Positions 48,755-61,456 of a stretch of 64,000 nt of DNA are shown here, piece after piece. Source of the DNA: Toxoplasma gondii ME49 (taxonomy: Eukaryota > Apicomplexa > Conoidasida > Eucoccidiorida > Sarcocystidae). Where the stretch lies: NCBI RefSeq assembly GCF_000006565.2, contig NC_031470.1:1738954-1802953 (forward strand). Reading direction: 5' to 3'. Every line of letters starts with the position of its first letter. The stretch's first letter is position 1. Both the position numbers and the translations under genes were made by a program. The notes beneath the pieces are model-generated. The model did not search any database. It saw nothing but the letters and a program-made list of their open reading frames with translations, and was not told where the DNA came from.

Positions 48755-51700
48755 AGAAGACGAAGAAGCCAAGGACTGCAGCAAAGAGATTCGGGTGTGA
48801 GCGCAGCTGTGATCCCGGAATTGCCTTCTCTGACGCAGTGCAAACCAGTTGGTAAACGTACCTTTCGACTCGCCTGTTCCTGACGACCGATGTTTGGTCG
48901 AGTTTGATTCTAATCCAGCGTCGGGAGCGACTCCGTTTCCAAGCTCGTCTCGGCGACTGCGGAGCTGAAAGGGCGCGCGCAGACCGGCGCGTGGAAGCGG
49001 AGATTGTTCGCTGACCGCGAGACGTCCTGCGCATCCAGCGACTTCTCCGAAAACACAGCGAACAAAGCTACCTCGGACTCACATTTCAAGAGCCTGTGAA
49101 GGTTGTTCGAAGTTCGAGCGACTGGAGACGGCGTCGGAGAGACGTTGTGTCTACTCCTACTAGCTCGAGGTCGCCTGCGACGCGCAGACGGGTGGATACG
49201 TAGAAGACAGTGAAGGCTTCAAAAAAAGCCGATGAGATGCACTGCGACCCAGAAGGGAGAGAAAACCGGGTGGACTGTGAGGCGTCAGGAGAGCTCGGAA
49301 CTTCCTTGAGTTCTGTTCTGCGTCGTTTCGTCTGCACTGCTGCGGTGTACGTGGAAAAAGCAGTGACGGATCTCCATTCCGGAGACCTCAGTGCCCACCA
49401 GCGTCTGTTTCCTACAGCCTGTTTTGCCGGGAGTGACGGCCGCTGGGCGAGGAGTCTTTCGAGTTTTCGCTGTGTTCGCGCTGGGACCTTTTGAGGCGCG
49501 CCACACTTGGCCGATGTTCCTGCACTCCAACGCGCGGGGATACGATTCTTTGTCGCCTCTTTTTTCCTCGTCAAAACGCGACCAGGGGCGCTGTGCAGGC
49601 GTAGTCGTGGAATGCCGTGGAACAGAGCCAGCCAGCCTTTCGCTCCTTTTATCGGGAGAAGTCGCGCTCCTCTCCCAGAGGTCGTCTTCCTGGTCTCTTG
49701 GCAAAAGGGAGGGGACGAAGCGCTTCTGTTTATGCACCTGCGCTGGCACAACCTGCAGGCGTCAAAGGGGACGCTCGTTCAGATGGCTGAGAAGACTTGA
49801 GAAACGCGAAAAGAAGAGAGACGTGAGGAGGCTTAAAAGGCCAGTTTCGTCAACGCTTCCGCTCTCCTCGATCGATCACGTGTCTGGGGGTTCTTGGAGA
49901 TCCTCCCGAGGGCGAGGAGAGACTGTTTTTGAGCGAAAAGGTTTGGAAGTTGTAGACCCTCCAGAGTGAGTGAAAACAACGAGGGTGCAGTGAAGATATT
50001 CTGGTAATGCGTCTGAGGAGACGGTCCACGAAACTCGTTTTTCTGCGTACACGCTCCAGTCAAGAGGTGACCCCAGGTCGTCCGCTGTGCGTCGTTGTTC
50101 GTCCTACTTCTCGTTTCTAGGCAAGTGCTCTGATTGCCGGCGACAGTTTTGAATCTCCAGAGGAGACGACGGGAAGCATGCAAGCGAACCAAAGTCAAAG
50201 CGGTCGCGGGTCTCCCGGAGAGAACCTCCGCGCCGACGCTGTGTGTCTTCAAAAGTCAACTTGGCTCTCGAATTTTCGTCAGACGCCGCTGCTCACGATC
50301 ACATATGTATCCACCTGCCGCATGAAGAGCTTTTTGAAACCTTGAGCGCAGTAGAATCTTTCGGGAAACGAGCTGATGCCCAACGTGACTGTCGTCCTTC
50401 ACCTAAGAGTGTAGCACAGGAGACTGTAGATGCATTTGCGTCCAACGCTCACGCTTCTTGTTTGCCGGCGCGGACAGCGCAGCGCAGACGGAACGCTCCA
50501 GGAACCAGAAAGCAGAACGCTTCTGTCTGCGTTCTGAAAAAACGGTGCGTCCGTCTAGCGAAGCGCACAGAAAAACCAACCGCTGACCTCTGCACAAGTT
50601 CGACGCGCTTTCAACCTCTCCAGCGTGACGCGCTGAAAGTCTCTCTCCACCCTGTGTCGGGTTCCGGAATAGCAAGAAGTCCCCTTTCAGAACTCGCGCG
50701 CGCTCCCTTGACTAGTTAACGCATTCATGTTCTGCTAGGGGGCTCGGCGGTGTTTCTTAGAGACGAAAACGCAAAGTTCCCCATGGCATCTGGCTGGCGC
50801 CCTGCAGGAGGCAAGACGCCTTCCACGGCTTTTTCGAAGTATAGACTCCCGAGGAACAGCTCTAAATACTCCTTAGACGGGGGGGGTGGGGGAGGACTGG
50901 TCCCAGTGCGAGCTACTGATCCTACTAACGTCTGTGTAGGCGTTTTCTCTGGCCGGGTCCCTAGGAGTGACACAAATGATCCAGAGATCCAACGCGGAGA
51001 ACAAACCTGGAGTGGGGAAGATCGCTAGACTCCGGAACAGATGTCCCTCTTTTCTTTTGACCGACATCTTTCACTGTTGATTAAAAGGTGAGGGGGAGGG
51101 AGGGGGATTCTTGTGTATGTCGGAAAGGCAACTGTGTGTCTGTTTTGCGCTGAACATTTTCCTATGAAATCTCCAGCACCAGTCCCTATGAACTCCGCGA
51201 TGAAATTCTCCGTAAACTCCCTCCAGAACTGCCGTAAAGTTCCCTTGAAATATCCAGTAAAACGCTTCAGGGAGTCCCGAGGAAGAAAAACGCCCTTGAA
51301 CGGCGATCGACGGCCTCGAGTTTTCTCCCGGAAGTTTTCAAGTTTTCTGCTCGTGTGAACGGAATTTATCGGTCAGATGAAAGACGCTCTGCCCTTCCTC
51401 CTTTCAGTTGCTTCTAGGAAAGACGCGAAGACCCGTTGACCGTCCGTTTCCAGCCGCTCTTCAGAGGAATTCAAGAGACTGCGCTGAGTGTACACACCTG
51501 CTTGTGTTGTGTGCCGCCGCGGCAGTGCATGCGCTTTTTTCTGGGGACTCGCGATCAACGAACGAGAGGAAAGGAGTTGAGTACGCTGTCCAGAGTTCTG
51601 TGAGCAGAAGTTGCGAGTTCAGGAAAGCGAGAAAGCTTTTTTCGTCCTTGCAGAATGGCACACCGAGCGGAGCGCTTTGGCGCAACCACTGCTGTCGCGC

Positions 51701-52692
51701 CCAGGAACTTGTTGCCCTTGCTTCTCTTTTTCTCTCTGAGCATGCATTTTTGCATGCGGCCTCCTTTCGCTTCCTGCTGCCTTTCACGATCCATTTGTCG
51801 TTTTGATTCTGCTGAAATGGCGCTTGCGACCAGAGTTGGCGCCTTTCTACAGCGGAGGGGATGATAGAAGGAATTTCCTTGGAAACAGTTCTGGGAGGAT
51901 CTCTGTCGAGCCTCCTCCGGTTCTGGAGCTTCTGAGATTCGAGCTTTGATTGCGACTTCGTTAGTGCTCTAACTCGTGGAGACCTCTCTGCGTTCGGCTC
52001 TTTCGACTGCCAAGTCCTCTGAAGAAAGCGAACTTTAGGAACGCTTGCAGACGTCAACTCTTCCTCGTAAACTTTCTCTTTTCTCACGACTGGTTCTCTT
52101 CTTCTGTGCGGTCGCTGTCTTCTGCATCGCGTTCTTGGGCTCCTTCTGTGTTGAAGAATCTCCAGAGATTTTTGCCGGTCTTCAGTATTCTGTCAGTGTC
52201 CATGGCGTGACTAGACGGACGAGGATTTCCTCATTCTCCCTCGCTGCTGTCTCTTTCCGACTAACGGTGTTTCCTCTCTTTCTTCTCTCCTTTTACATTT
52301 GCTTCTCCGTCTGTGTCTTCTCCGCCGACATCTTCTGAGCTCCTGCTGTCCTCTCTTCACTGTGAAACACCCTAGTTTGTCCTCTTTCCGCTTCTTCTTC
52401 TTTTTCTCTGCTTCTTCTCTCTTCTCCTCACTTTTGCTTTTTTCCTCTCCCCCTGTCTCCCTCCGTCAATCAGAAAGTTCCTGTCGGCTTTTTTTTCAGA
52501 TTCCCCCCAAAATACGTCGCGTTGTCCTCCACTTTGCTTTCGCTCTCTCCCCACCCATTCTTTCTTTTCTTTCTCTGCCTTGTTTCCTGCTCCTTCCTGC
52601 ACCTTTGTCAGCCTTCCTTTTCCTTTTTTCATGCTGCAATTCCTGTTTATCGTTTCCGGAAATTTACACCTATTTTCCGTTTATTTTTCAAG
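48755..52692. other. Intergenic, SEL1L 3' flank and THOC3 upstream region
   Basis: No gene was recognised in almost 4 kb. The longest open frame (minus, 49751-49086) has Arg/Ser-rich, shadow-like content and no splice context. A G-rich run (GGGGGGGTGGGGGAGG) lies at 50879-50896, and a second purine/G-rich patch at about 51088-51108. From about 52240 to 52690 the plus strand is very pyrimidine-rich, which fits the THOC3 leader. Confidence 0.4.
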
Positions 52693-55600
52693 ATGGCACA
52701 TTCCTATGCGGAACGCTTGGATCTGCATCTCGAGCCGTTCTATCCGTCGCTGAGTTCAGCGCAGCTCCGCCGGCGTTCTCTCTTCGCAGATCTCTTTTCT
52801 GTCTCTCCCGTGAAGACAGGCAAACCTCCGAGAGAAGCGCCTTCCTCTGCGTTTCCTTCTTCTCTCTCTGCTGCCCTCGCCGCCGACTCTCTCGACTCTT
52901 CTTCGTCTCCTGTTTCTCCGGTGAATTCCTCAGCGCATGCAGTCAAGCTGTATCACCCGCCGAGAGACGCTGTGAAGCTCAAAGGCCGAGTCCGGCCGAA
53001 CGGAGTGAAGTTCAGCAGCACCGGAACGAGACTGTTTGTCGCCTCGAGAGACTCTGTGTTGCTTCTCCACTCATTCAACGTCGTCACTGAAAATCAGATA
53101 CTCTCCCCGGGCGTCTCCCTCGTCCTCCCCCACAACAGCCACCCGGACGTCGTCGCACTCGCAGGACAAGTGAGCAGGAAAGATGGCGAAGGAGAAAGCA
53201 GAGACAAGAAAAAAGTCAGAGGAGAGGAGAGAGACGGAGAGGAAGACGAGAGCAAAGGGGAGGAGACGGAGTAAAACAGAGAGGAGGAAGAAAGCGAAGC
53301 GCAGAAGGAGGGCAGACAGAGAAGAAGCAGTGGGAAGGAAGGACAGAAAGAAAGAAAAGAGGAGAAGCAGACGCACATGCGTAAGGCAGCGAAGAGAGAA
53401 GGATGCAGTTAAGACCCAGGAAAAAGGCAAGATGGGAGGCAGGAAGAAGGAGAGAATGCGAGAAAAAAGAGTGGAAGTACGAGAACAGGAGAGGCATCAA
53501 ACAGAGACTGTGTTTCTTCGTCTTCGGATTCGCTTGCGGCCTCTCGCTTCGGTGGAGTCGCAGGCGGTCGGCGTACGGTATGGCACTTTCAATACGTTGA
53601 AAGGTGAAGAATCTCATGGTCTGGCTGCGTTTTGAAACCTTAAGTCCGAATACATCCCCGATAGAGAAGCCAGTCCTTTCCTCTCCGACACTATGAAGAA
53701 CTCGAGGGACGCGTGCCGTGCGGTGCTCCGTTTATTTGTAAACCGACCGCGACCGGTGCTTAGACAAATACACAGCAAAACACAGACACAACTTCATGTC
53801 AGAAGGCGAAGAAAAGCATGTTTTTGTGTCTCCCTCTCAGTTCCACCATCTCGCGTTACCCGCTGCATGCATGCACATTCTACATATTCTGCGCGTTTCT
53901 GCCTCATGTGTGAGGATCTGTCGCTTTCCGCGGTGTTCCCCCTGTGCTGCTTTGCGTCCGTAATCTCCTGACTGGTCGCTTGCCCTGAATTCACCTTCCG
54001 CTGATCTCCGCTTTTGTTCCCCCTCTGATCTCGACCTCCGCTTTTGTCCCCGCCACTCTCCCTCCAGGAGGCGCCTCGCCAATCGCCTTATATTCGGATA
54101 TTCGACGTCCGCGTGCCCTTCAGCAAGGCGAGCAGCGCGTCGGTCCGCGACACACCAGTGCTGGAGATTTGGGGCGCGTCTGAGGAGCCTTGGTGGACGG
54201 GGAGTTGGAGCAGCAGAGGCGGCGAAATTGTTTGTGTCGATCGCAAGGACGTCCTCCACGTCGTCGAGCTCCCGGCAGCTGTCCGGACACCGCAGCGCCT
54301 GGCCATCAACATCCCGGCGGCCCAGCAGGTGATCGGCGTCCGTCCTGCGTCTCTCGCGGCTTCGGGAACTTCTGCCTCCTCGAGAGCGACCGAGAACGCA
54401 AAAAGCGGCTCTGGGCCTTCGACCAAGACCAACGCAACTGGAACAAAAGTCCAAACGAAGGGTGGAACAGACTCTTCAGTGTCTTCTGGAAAAACGCCTT
54501 CCTTGTCTCCTTCTTCTGCTGCCTCTTCGTCTTCATCTTCGTCTTCGTCTTCATCTTCCTCTGCTTCTGCATCTTCTTCTGCCTCGTCTTCTGCCTCGTC
54601 TTCGGCCTCTTCTTCGCAGATTCAGAGGTCGTCTTCGTCCGCTGTGTCAAGGCGGCAGGAGAGTGCGTTGGCCTCGAGGTGGATAACGCGGAGACAGTTG
54701 AGAGGCGTGACGAACGCGATGGCGTTCGCTGCATCCGGCAAAGCGCTGTTGCTCGGTCAAGAAGACGGCTCTCTGCATGCGCTTCCTGCGGATCCGCTCC
54801 TGCCTCTGGCAGAGACTCCGTTCGTCCTTCCCTCGCTGCACCCAGGCGGTGTGACTTGCGTCGCTTCGGACCCCACAGATTCCTTTGTCGCTTCGGGAGG
54901 GAACGACCAGCTCGTGAACCTCTTGCATGCAGAGACGCTCGCGGTCGTCGGCTCTCTTGGGCGCACTGAGGGATCTGTGCAGACGCTCGCCTTCTCCTGC
55001 GACGGCCGCCTCCTCGGCTGGGGATGCAGAGAACACAAAGGAGGAGGCAGCGCCGAAGACCGGTACGCGAGAGCATGGAAGCATGGGGGGAGCAGGGGGG
55101 GAGGAGGGGGAGGGGAAGAGAGAAAGGAGAGAACGGAGAGAACGAAGATCACGGAGAGACGAAGGAAGAGCGAAGGAAAAGAAAGGAAGAAAGAGAGCAA
55201 AGGGGAGAGGGAGAGGGAGACCGACAACGAGAGACACACAAACCTACAACTCGGAAGCGTAACCAAAAGAACAAGAACGCAAACGAAGCTCCTCTAAGCC
55301 TCAGGGGAAACGAAACATACATCGTTGCGGGAAGGCACATGCACTCAAGGAGGAGAACATGTCTATCCTGTCGCTTTTGCCTCGTCTTCAATTCCTCTCT
55401 CTGTGGCTTTCTACGCGCGTACAGATATACAAATGTGTACATGCATATCTGTGGCTTTACGTAGCTGTTGCTTTCTGTCACTGTCTTTTTTATCTGTTCG
55501 TTGTCTGTTTCTTTCAGCACCGCGGCGTCTCGCAGCAGTTCTGAGCCTCTGGCCTCGGGTGACGGCGAGTCGTTTCTGACTCTTGCAGGGACAGATCCCT

Positions 55601-55806
55601 GCGAAATTTACTTTCAGCATCCGACCGCGGCGCCCGTCGCTTCTGTCGCTTTCCATCCTTCGCGGTACATCTGCGCCTTCGCGACAGAGGCCGAGTTCCA
55701 GGCTCAGCAGGCGGAGACGCCGCGAGGCGCAGGGGCAAGTTACTGGGCCAAGCAAAGCGCCGGCGCAAGCGCTGTGCATCCTCTGGGCATTCTCACCTTC
55801 GAGTGA
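52693..55806 (+). CDS. THOC3: THO complex subunit 3 (THOC3/TEX1), 3 exons, complete
   Basis: WD40 subunit of the THO/TREX complex, which couples transcription to mRNA packaging and nuclear export. Exons 52693-53169, 54068-55062 and 55518-55806 give 586 residues (human THOC3 is 351). WD strands match the family in order: NGVKFSSTGTRLFVASRD; then HNSHPDVVALAGQ, joined by exon 2 to YIRIFDVRV; GGEIVCVDRKDVLHVVE; VTNAMAFAASGKALL; CVASDPTDSFVASGGNDQLV; VQTLAFSCDGRLLGWGC; VASVAFHPSRYICAFA; ending HPLGILTFE. The extra length comes from an N-terminal Ser-rich extension and a Ser/Ala insert at about residues 280-350, partly encoded by TCTTCT-type repeats near 54520-54620. Both introns are purine-rich just after the donor. 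The start follows a long pyrimidine leader and is the first ATG of the frame. Confidence 0.87.
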
Positions 55807-56062
55807 ACGCGCGCGAGACGCGACTGAATTTCACTGCAAATTTGCGCCGCTCCCTACAGCGTTTTCGATCGACGCAAGGCCTATGGAGAAGGCCCCAGGG
55901 CGGCCCAAACCGCGGTCGCCACTGTCGCATGCAAACAAAGGGAAAATCCAAGTCCGAAGACCCAGTTTGTGTTCCCCGGAATACCATCCGTCTCGTCTGT
56001 GGAAGAAAACTTGAGGGAGTGCTGCAGGAGCAAGGAGAGAAATCCATGCATTTACGTACATG

Positions 56063-56155
56063 CATATATATATATATATATATATATATAAATGCCTGCA
56101 TGTCTGCGTATCCATGCATATATATTTTGTATTTATATATATATATATATATATA
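56063..56155. repeat. (TA)n microsatellites
   Basis: Two TA runs are separated by a short GC-containing spacer, in the convergent 3' region after THOC3. Confidence 0.85.
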
Positions 56156-56762
56156 TCATCATGCATGTACATTTATGTACACATCATTGTGAATTGTGCT
56201 TTTTCTTGGCTCTCTGGAGCGTCAACTCGCTCGTGGCGCGGTCTCTCTGGAAACTGCGAGTGGTAAAGAAGAGCGAACAGCAAGGCGATAACCGCAAGCA
56301 CTGCGCGACGCGAGTTGCATGCGTCTGACCGTTGTTCATTCTTCGAAAGCCGCCTCCGGTGCACAGGCACTCGGTCTTGCCTCACTCTTCTCCGTCTCTC
56401 CGTCGCCTCCTGCTCAAGGTCCCGCTGCTGCGCTTTCTGTCTCCTATCGATTTCTCTCCTTGTCGACTCGACATGGCTTCGTTTCAGAAGGAACTTCCAG
56501 TTACACGGCAGACGCGCGTCCGTCGCAAACCCGACATCTCGACGGCTTTCTGCAGAAGGAACTGCGCTTTGTGCCGCCTGGTTCGACATGCCATTCATCC
56601 CACTGTCTCTCTAGAGACAGCTGTCTCGCAACACTCAGGAACGCAACGAGAGACCGAAAACGAACTACGAAAAAGCGCCTCCCGTGCTTCATGAGGGGCG
56701 GCGTCTACATGTGTACACATGCATACAGATGTCCATATGTCCAAACTTCTGTACGGAGACAG

Positions 56763-56778
56763 AATTTAAACAAATATT

Positions 56779-56818
<40 letters not shown>

Positions 56819-56828
56819 TATATATATA

Positions 56829-56868
<40 letters not shown>

Positions 56869-56925
56869 CATTTACATATATATATTTATATATATTTATA
56901 TATGTAAATGTAAATGTATAAATAG
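56763..56925. repeat. Long (TA)n/(TATTTA)n tract
   Basis: About 160 bp of TA repeats broken by ATTTATA and TACATTTACA words. A related run follows at about 57003-57052. Confidence 0.9.
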
Positions 56926-57015
56926 ATGGATGTGCGAGTATAAGTGTTTATGTGTCGAGCCATACATCGTTAAAGGACTTTTGACTTGCTTGTCTGTCTC
57001 CAGATATATATAAAA

Positions 57016-57051
<36 letters not shown>

Positions 57052-57707
57052 GGGAGAAGATACATTTGCGTGATTTGCCGTTTCTTGTTTACACGAGTGA
57101 ACGCGCATGCCAATCTGGAGGTGTGGCGTCTGCTGGGTCTCTTGGCAGATCTGGACGCCATTTTGGGGCCTGCGGGGCAAGGGTCTCTGTGTGTTTGCGT
57201 CGCGACGACTGCGTCGAGTTCCTCCAAGATGTTTGCTTCTCTTCTACGCGATCCACTGAGACTGATCCTCACCGCGAAGAGTCGCGTTCGCGCATCGTTC
57301 AGGCGCCTCTCCCTTCGCACATTTGCATGCAGAAAAAACGCAAACGCTGAGTGCACACAACGGCTGGTTCACGAGGCCGCCAGAGCCGCCCGTTTCACTC
57401 AACTGAAGCTTCATTTGTTTCAAAACACAGACCAAGAGGCCTCCCATCCTGAAACGCGAATCGGTAACTCTTTAATCGAATCGCAACTGCATGTCCTTCT
57501 TCGCTTCGTTTTGAGACCTCGAGGCCGGTCGACGCCCCAGGCTCTCAGCATTCATCGAGGTCTGCTTGTCTCACTCTGCGCGTCCGATGATCCCGGGTCC
57601 CCGCTGCCTGGCCTGTTGATTCTTTTTTCCATTCGCTGCGCTTTGCTCGGACTTTCGCTGGCCTTCGTGCTCGTCTTCACCTCCACCTTCCGCGGTTCAT
57701 GGCCGCA

Positions 57708-60700
57708 TCATCTCCACGCGCAACGGACCATCACAAAGTCTCTGGACGAGAACTCCGGGAGGTGAAGTTCTGCTTCCGCCTGAGTGGGGGGAGAAAGAAG
57801 GAAAACGAACGACCGCATGCAGAGACAAAACACACAGACATCTGCTTTTTTTTCGCTCCCAGCTCCTCGCGGTACGACCTGGCTGGGGGACTGACGACGC
57901 GAAAGAGAGAACCTGGAAGTTGCGTCGGGACGCCGCATGCACATCGCTCTGCCTGTGCGTGGAGAGAGATCAGCGGGCAAAGCAGACCACAGAGGGCGGC
58001 ATGAAACTCACGTCTGTCTTGTCGACGAAAGGATTCGAAAAATACTCCTCCGGCGGCGACCGCTCCTCGCACTTGAGGCCTCGCCGTCGGAGCCTGTGCA
58101 AGACCAGCAAACCGCAGAACCGAAAACCGAAGCAAAGTGAAGGAAACGGAACGAGATTTTTGTCTTCCCGAAGGATATCGAATTCTCTACGAAACATGCG
58201 GCTTTAGAAGACTCCGCAAACCCAGCCTGCGGAAAAGCATTTCTCCCCTGCAGCACAGCCGCTGCTCTTTCACACTCCCGAGATTGGCAAGTTCGAAACG
58301 AAATGCCCTTGCACGCTTTTCCAAGTACACACACACACATAGAACAGGACAGAAATGTACAGATCCAGAAACAAAGGCTCCAAAACAAGCATGCAACCAA
58401 ACATGCATCCACATGTATTTATATATATATATATATATATATGTATATGTATGTATATCCTGCGCATCGGTGTATGAGAGGGCAGCTTCTCACGGGTGAA
58501 CATACTGCCCTTTGTAGAGACTCACGCGTCGACGAATTCGCCTGCGCCTTGACGGTGGAGACGATGGACGTAGTAGAAAGTCCCCGCAGGTTTCTTCAGC
58601 AGAGACGCCACGACCTCCACGAGCGGTGGAAGCATTTTCCGATCGTAGAGCAAGTCGCTCCCCAAGATGAAGTCGAATTGCTGCAGCGTCTGAGCAGCAT
58701 ACCGAACGATGCGACCAAAACAAAGAAGGGAACAGAAGAATCTCGCACAATGACCGGACATGTTTGCGTTTTTCTGGTCAATCTCTTTCATGTTTTTGTG
58801 GTTCGCTCGCTTTTGTCTTCCTCGTAGTTCTGGCGTTCGCTGCCGTTTACTATCTCTTCTTCTTCCTCTTCAGGGCCTCCCATAGGCGCCCGAGTCCGGT
58901 CGTTTCTTGCACTCGAGGTCGTTCCTCCCTCTGTCTCACTCTTTGCGCCTCTTTGTCCAGTGTCCTTCGAAAGTCTGGGCTACTCTGCATCTGCCGTCTC
59001 CCTCTGGTTCTGCGTTTTTTTCTGCCTTTCGTACCTCTTTCTCCTCGCCGTCTCCCTCGAAGGCTTCTCGCTTCGGCGATCCCTCAGCGACTCTCGGCCA
59101 TGTGCGGTTCTCAGTCCAATCGAGTGCGAGGATGCATGCGCGCTGGGCGCGCCCTGCTTTGGTCCAGGTGTCTCCTTTTCCTCGCGAAAAGCCATTTGCA
59201 GAAAGGCCTTTTTCGAGGTTCCTCAAGGTGTGGGGAAACACGTCACTCTGCACAAAGACCGAAAGCGCCTCGGGCGCATGCAGCGCAGCCGCCAAGCCCA
59301 TCAAGCCGCAGCCTGCGCCGAGTTCCAGCACCGAGGCGCCCGCGAAGCGCCCCTGAGAGCGACGCAGACGCCGCATTCAGAGACACAACAAAACGGAAAA
59401 TGAGGGACATGCGGAGACGGAGGGGACGCAGTCTGACAGAGACAGAGAGAGAGACAGAGAGAGACAGAGAGAGAGACAGAGACAGGTCTCGAGACTTGAG
59501 AAACAGATGGACATATCCGGCGCAAAGACGGAGACGCAAAGAAGCAACAATAAAAATAATCTCGGCAGGTCCGGAGACAGGCAGCGAGACGCAGACAAGA
59601 CAACACAAAGAGGAACAGGCAGCGTCCAAAGACAGAAAATGACCGTGTCTGCAGAGGCGCGCGATTCAGCTGGCGACCAAAAAAGAGAAAGTCGCGTCGG
59701 AAACGGCAGAACAAAATATGTGCGGGAACCGTTTTCGTATCTGTCTGTTTACGCTAGCTGAACGTCGCGCCTCTCAAGTGCCAAGGGGTAACACAATACA
59801 ACTTGGATCCGGTTAACAAAGACCTTCAACATGTAAACCAGTAGTCCAACTCGCAATACACACTCCTCAAAAAAAGCTTATGAATACTCCTGCCTCAGAG
59901 ATGAGTACTCCCAGTACGATGGTACTGATCGGACTAGATTCGGAGTCGTAGTTTTCTCTCGCTGTTAATACAAGTGATAACAGTAGTCCATGTATTACGC
60001 CTAGAACGCGGAAGCGTCTACTCTGTCCTCTGCATACGAAACGAGAGAATGCCTCCACAGCCTCACAGGCTAAGTGAATCCATCAAAACATCTAAACACA
60101 GAGCCTTACTCTACAAGGAGACGCAACAGAACGGTGCATGCATACAAATACATACCTACATTCATATGTAATAACAAGACATACATACAAATATATATTT
60201 ATATATATACATATGCATATATATATATATATAAATATATTTATCGTTGAATGGGTCTCCAGATCTCTCTCCGCGTTTGGCGCCTGGCGTCTCGATATTT
60301 TTGCGTTTTTCTTTAGAACGTTCCCTGCGGGTGTACCTTTTTGCTTAGCTCGGCCATCCACTGGGCGCCAATGACGGCGGCGCTCCAGAGGTGAAGGCCT
60401 GTGGTATCGTCGGTTGCGGCGTTGTCTCCAAACGCTTGGCCTGTCCAATCGAGTCCGATTTCTCTGCACTTTATGATTACACTTTCCTCGTCTTCTTCTC
60501 CAGTCCCCTCTTCCCCCTTCGTCCTCGGCACCTTCTCGCCGTTCTCTGTCGCTTTTCTCGCGTTGTCTGCCGCCGCCTCCGGTCGCCGCTGTCGCGCTGT
60601 CGGCGCCCCCAGCTGAATCGCATGCGTGACTTCCTGCACTAGGCAACTCGCTGCCGCGCATGCATCTGCAGAACCTGGAGAACGCTCCATCAGAGTTGGG

Positions 60701-61414
60701 CGCGACGGTGTTCCCGGCACTGCGGCGCCGACGCTGCTGGCCTCGCTGAGCGCTTCACCCGCGTCTTCTCTCGACTGCGAGGCAGGCTGATACGTCTCTT
60801 CGAGAGCCTTTGCCGAGTAGTGCTCCAGGAGCAGCTGAAGAATCTCCATGTTCCCCGCGTTGAAACCTTCAGAAATGGCACTCTTGCCGACCTTGTTCTG
60901 GGCAAGGACGTCGACGACGAACGCACCCGCAGACGGAGGAGACGCCGCAGCTCCTGAAGACGAAGCTCCTGAAGACGAAGCTCCTGAAGACGAAGCTCCT
61001 GAAGAAGAAGCTGCTGAAGAAGAAGCTCCTGAAGAAGAAGCTCCTGAAGACGAAGCTCCTGAAGACGAAGCTCCTGAAGAAGAAGCTCCTGAAGAAGAAG
61101 CTCCTGAAGACGAAGCAGATGCAGAGTCGCTGGGAGGCGACGAAGAGTCGAGAAGGAGCTTCACGATTGCCAGCTTCTGATTTGTCACAGCCCAGTGGAG
61201 AGGTGTGTTGCCCATGTTGTTCGCCAGATGTCTGGCACCTGAGAAAAGAGAAAAAGGAGGGAGGGACATCGACAAGGAAACCAACGAGAGAGAAGAACGG
61301 AATGGACGCACTTCACACATGACCGCTGGCATCCGTGGTCAAGTATGCATGCTCCCAGCTGATCGTGTAAACGTAAAAAAGCGCTTGTCTGCATGCATGC
61401 AGATCGAGGTGAAG

Positions 61415-61456
<42 letters not shown>

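Larger units (their letters stand above)
55807..57707. other. Convergent 3' region between THOC3 and ankyrin-methyltransferase
   Basis: Both neighbouring genes end into this interval. Large TA tracts occupy parts of it. A 259-codon plus-strand frame (56986-57765) overlaps the terminal methyltransferase exon on the other strand and has no ATG start or family resemblance, so it is not called. Confidence 0.4.

Noticed and set aside
49086..49751. 221-codon minus-strand open frame
   Set aside because: The content is Arg/Ser-rich and low in hydrophobic blocks. It has no splice context or family motif and lies in the flank between two plus-strand genes. Such frames are common by chance at this GC content.
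56986..57765. 259-codon plus-strand open frame
   Set aside because: It does not begin with ATG, starts inside a TA repeat, and overlaps the well-supported terminal exon of the ankyrin-methyltransferase on the other strand.
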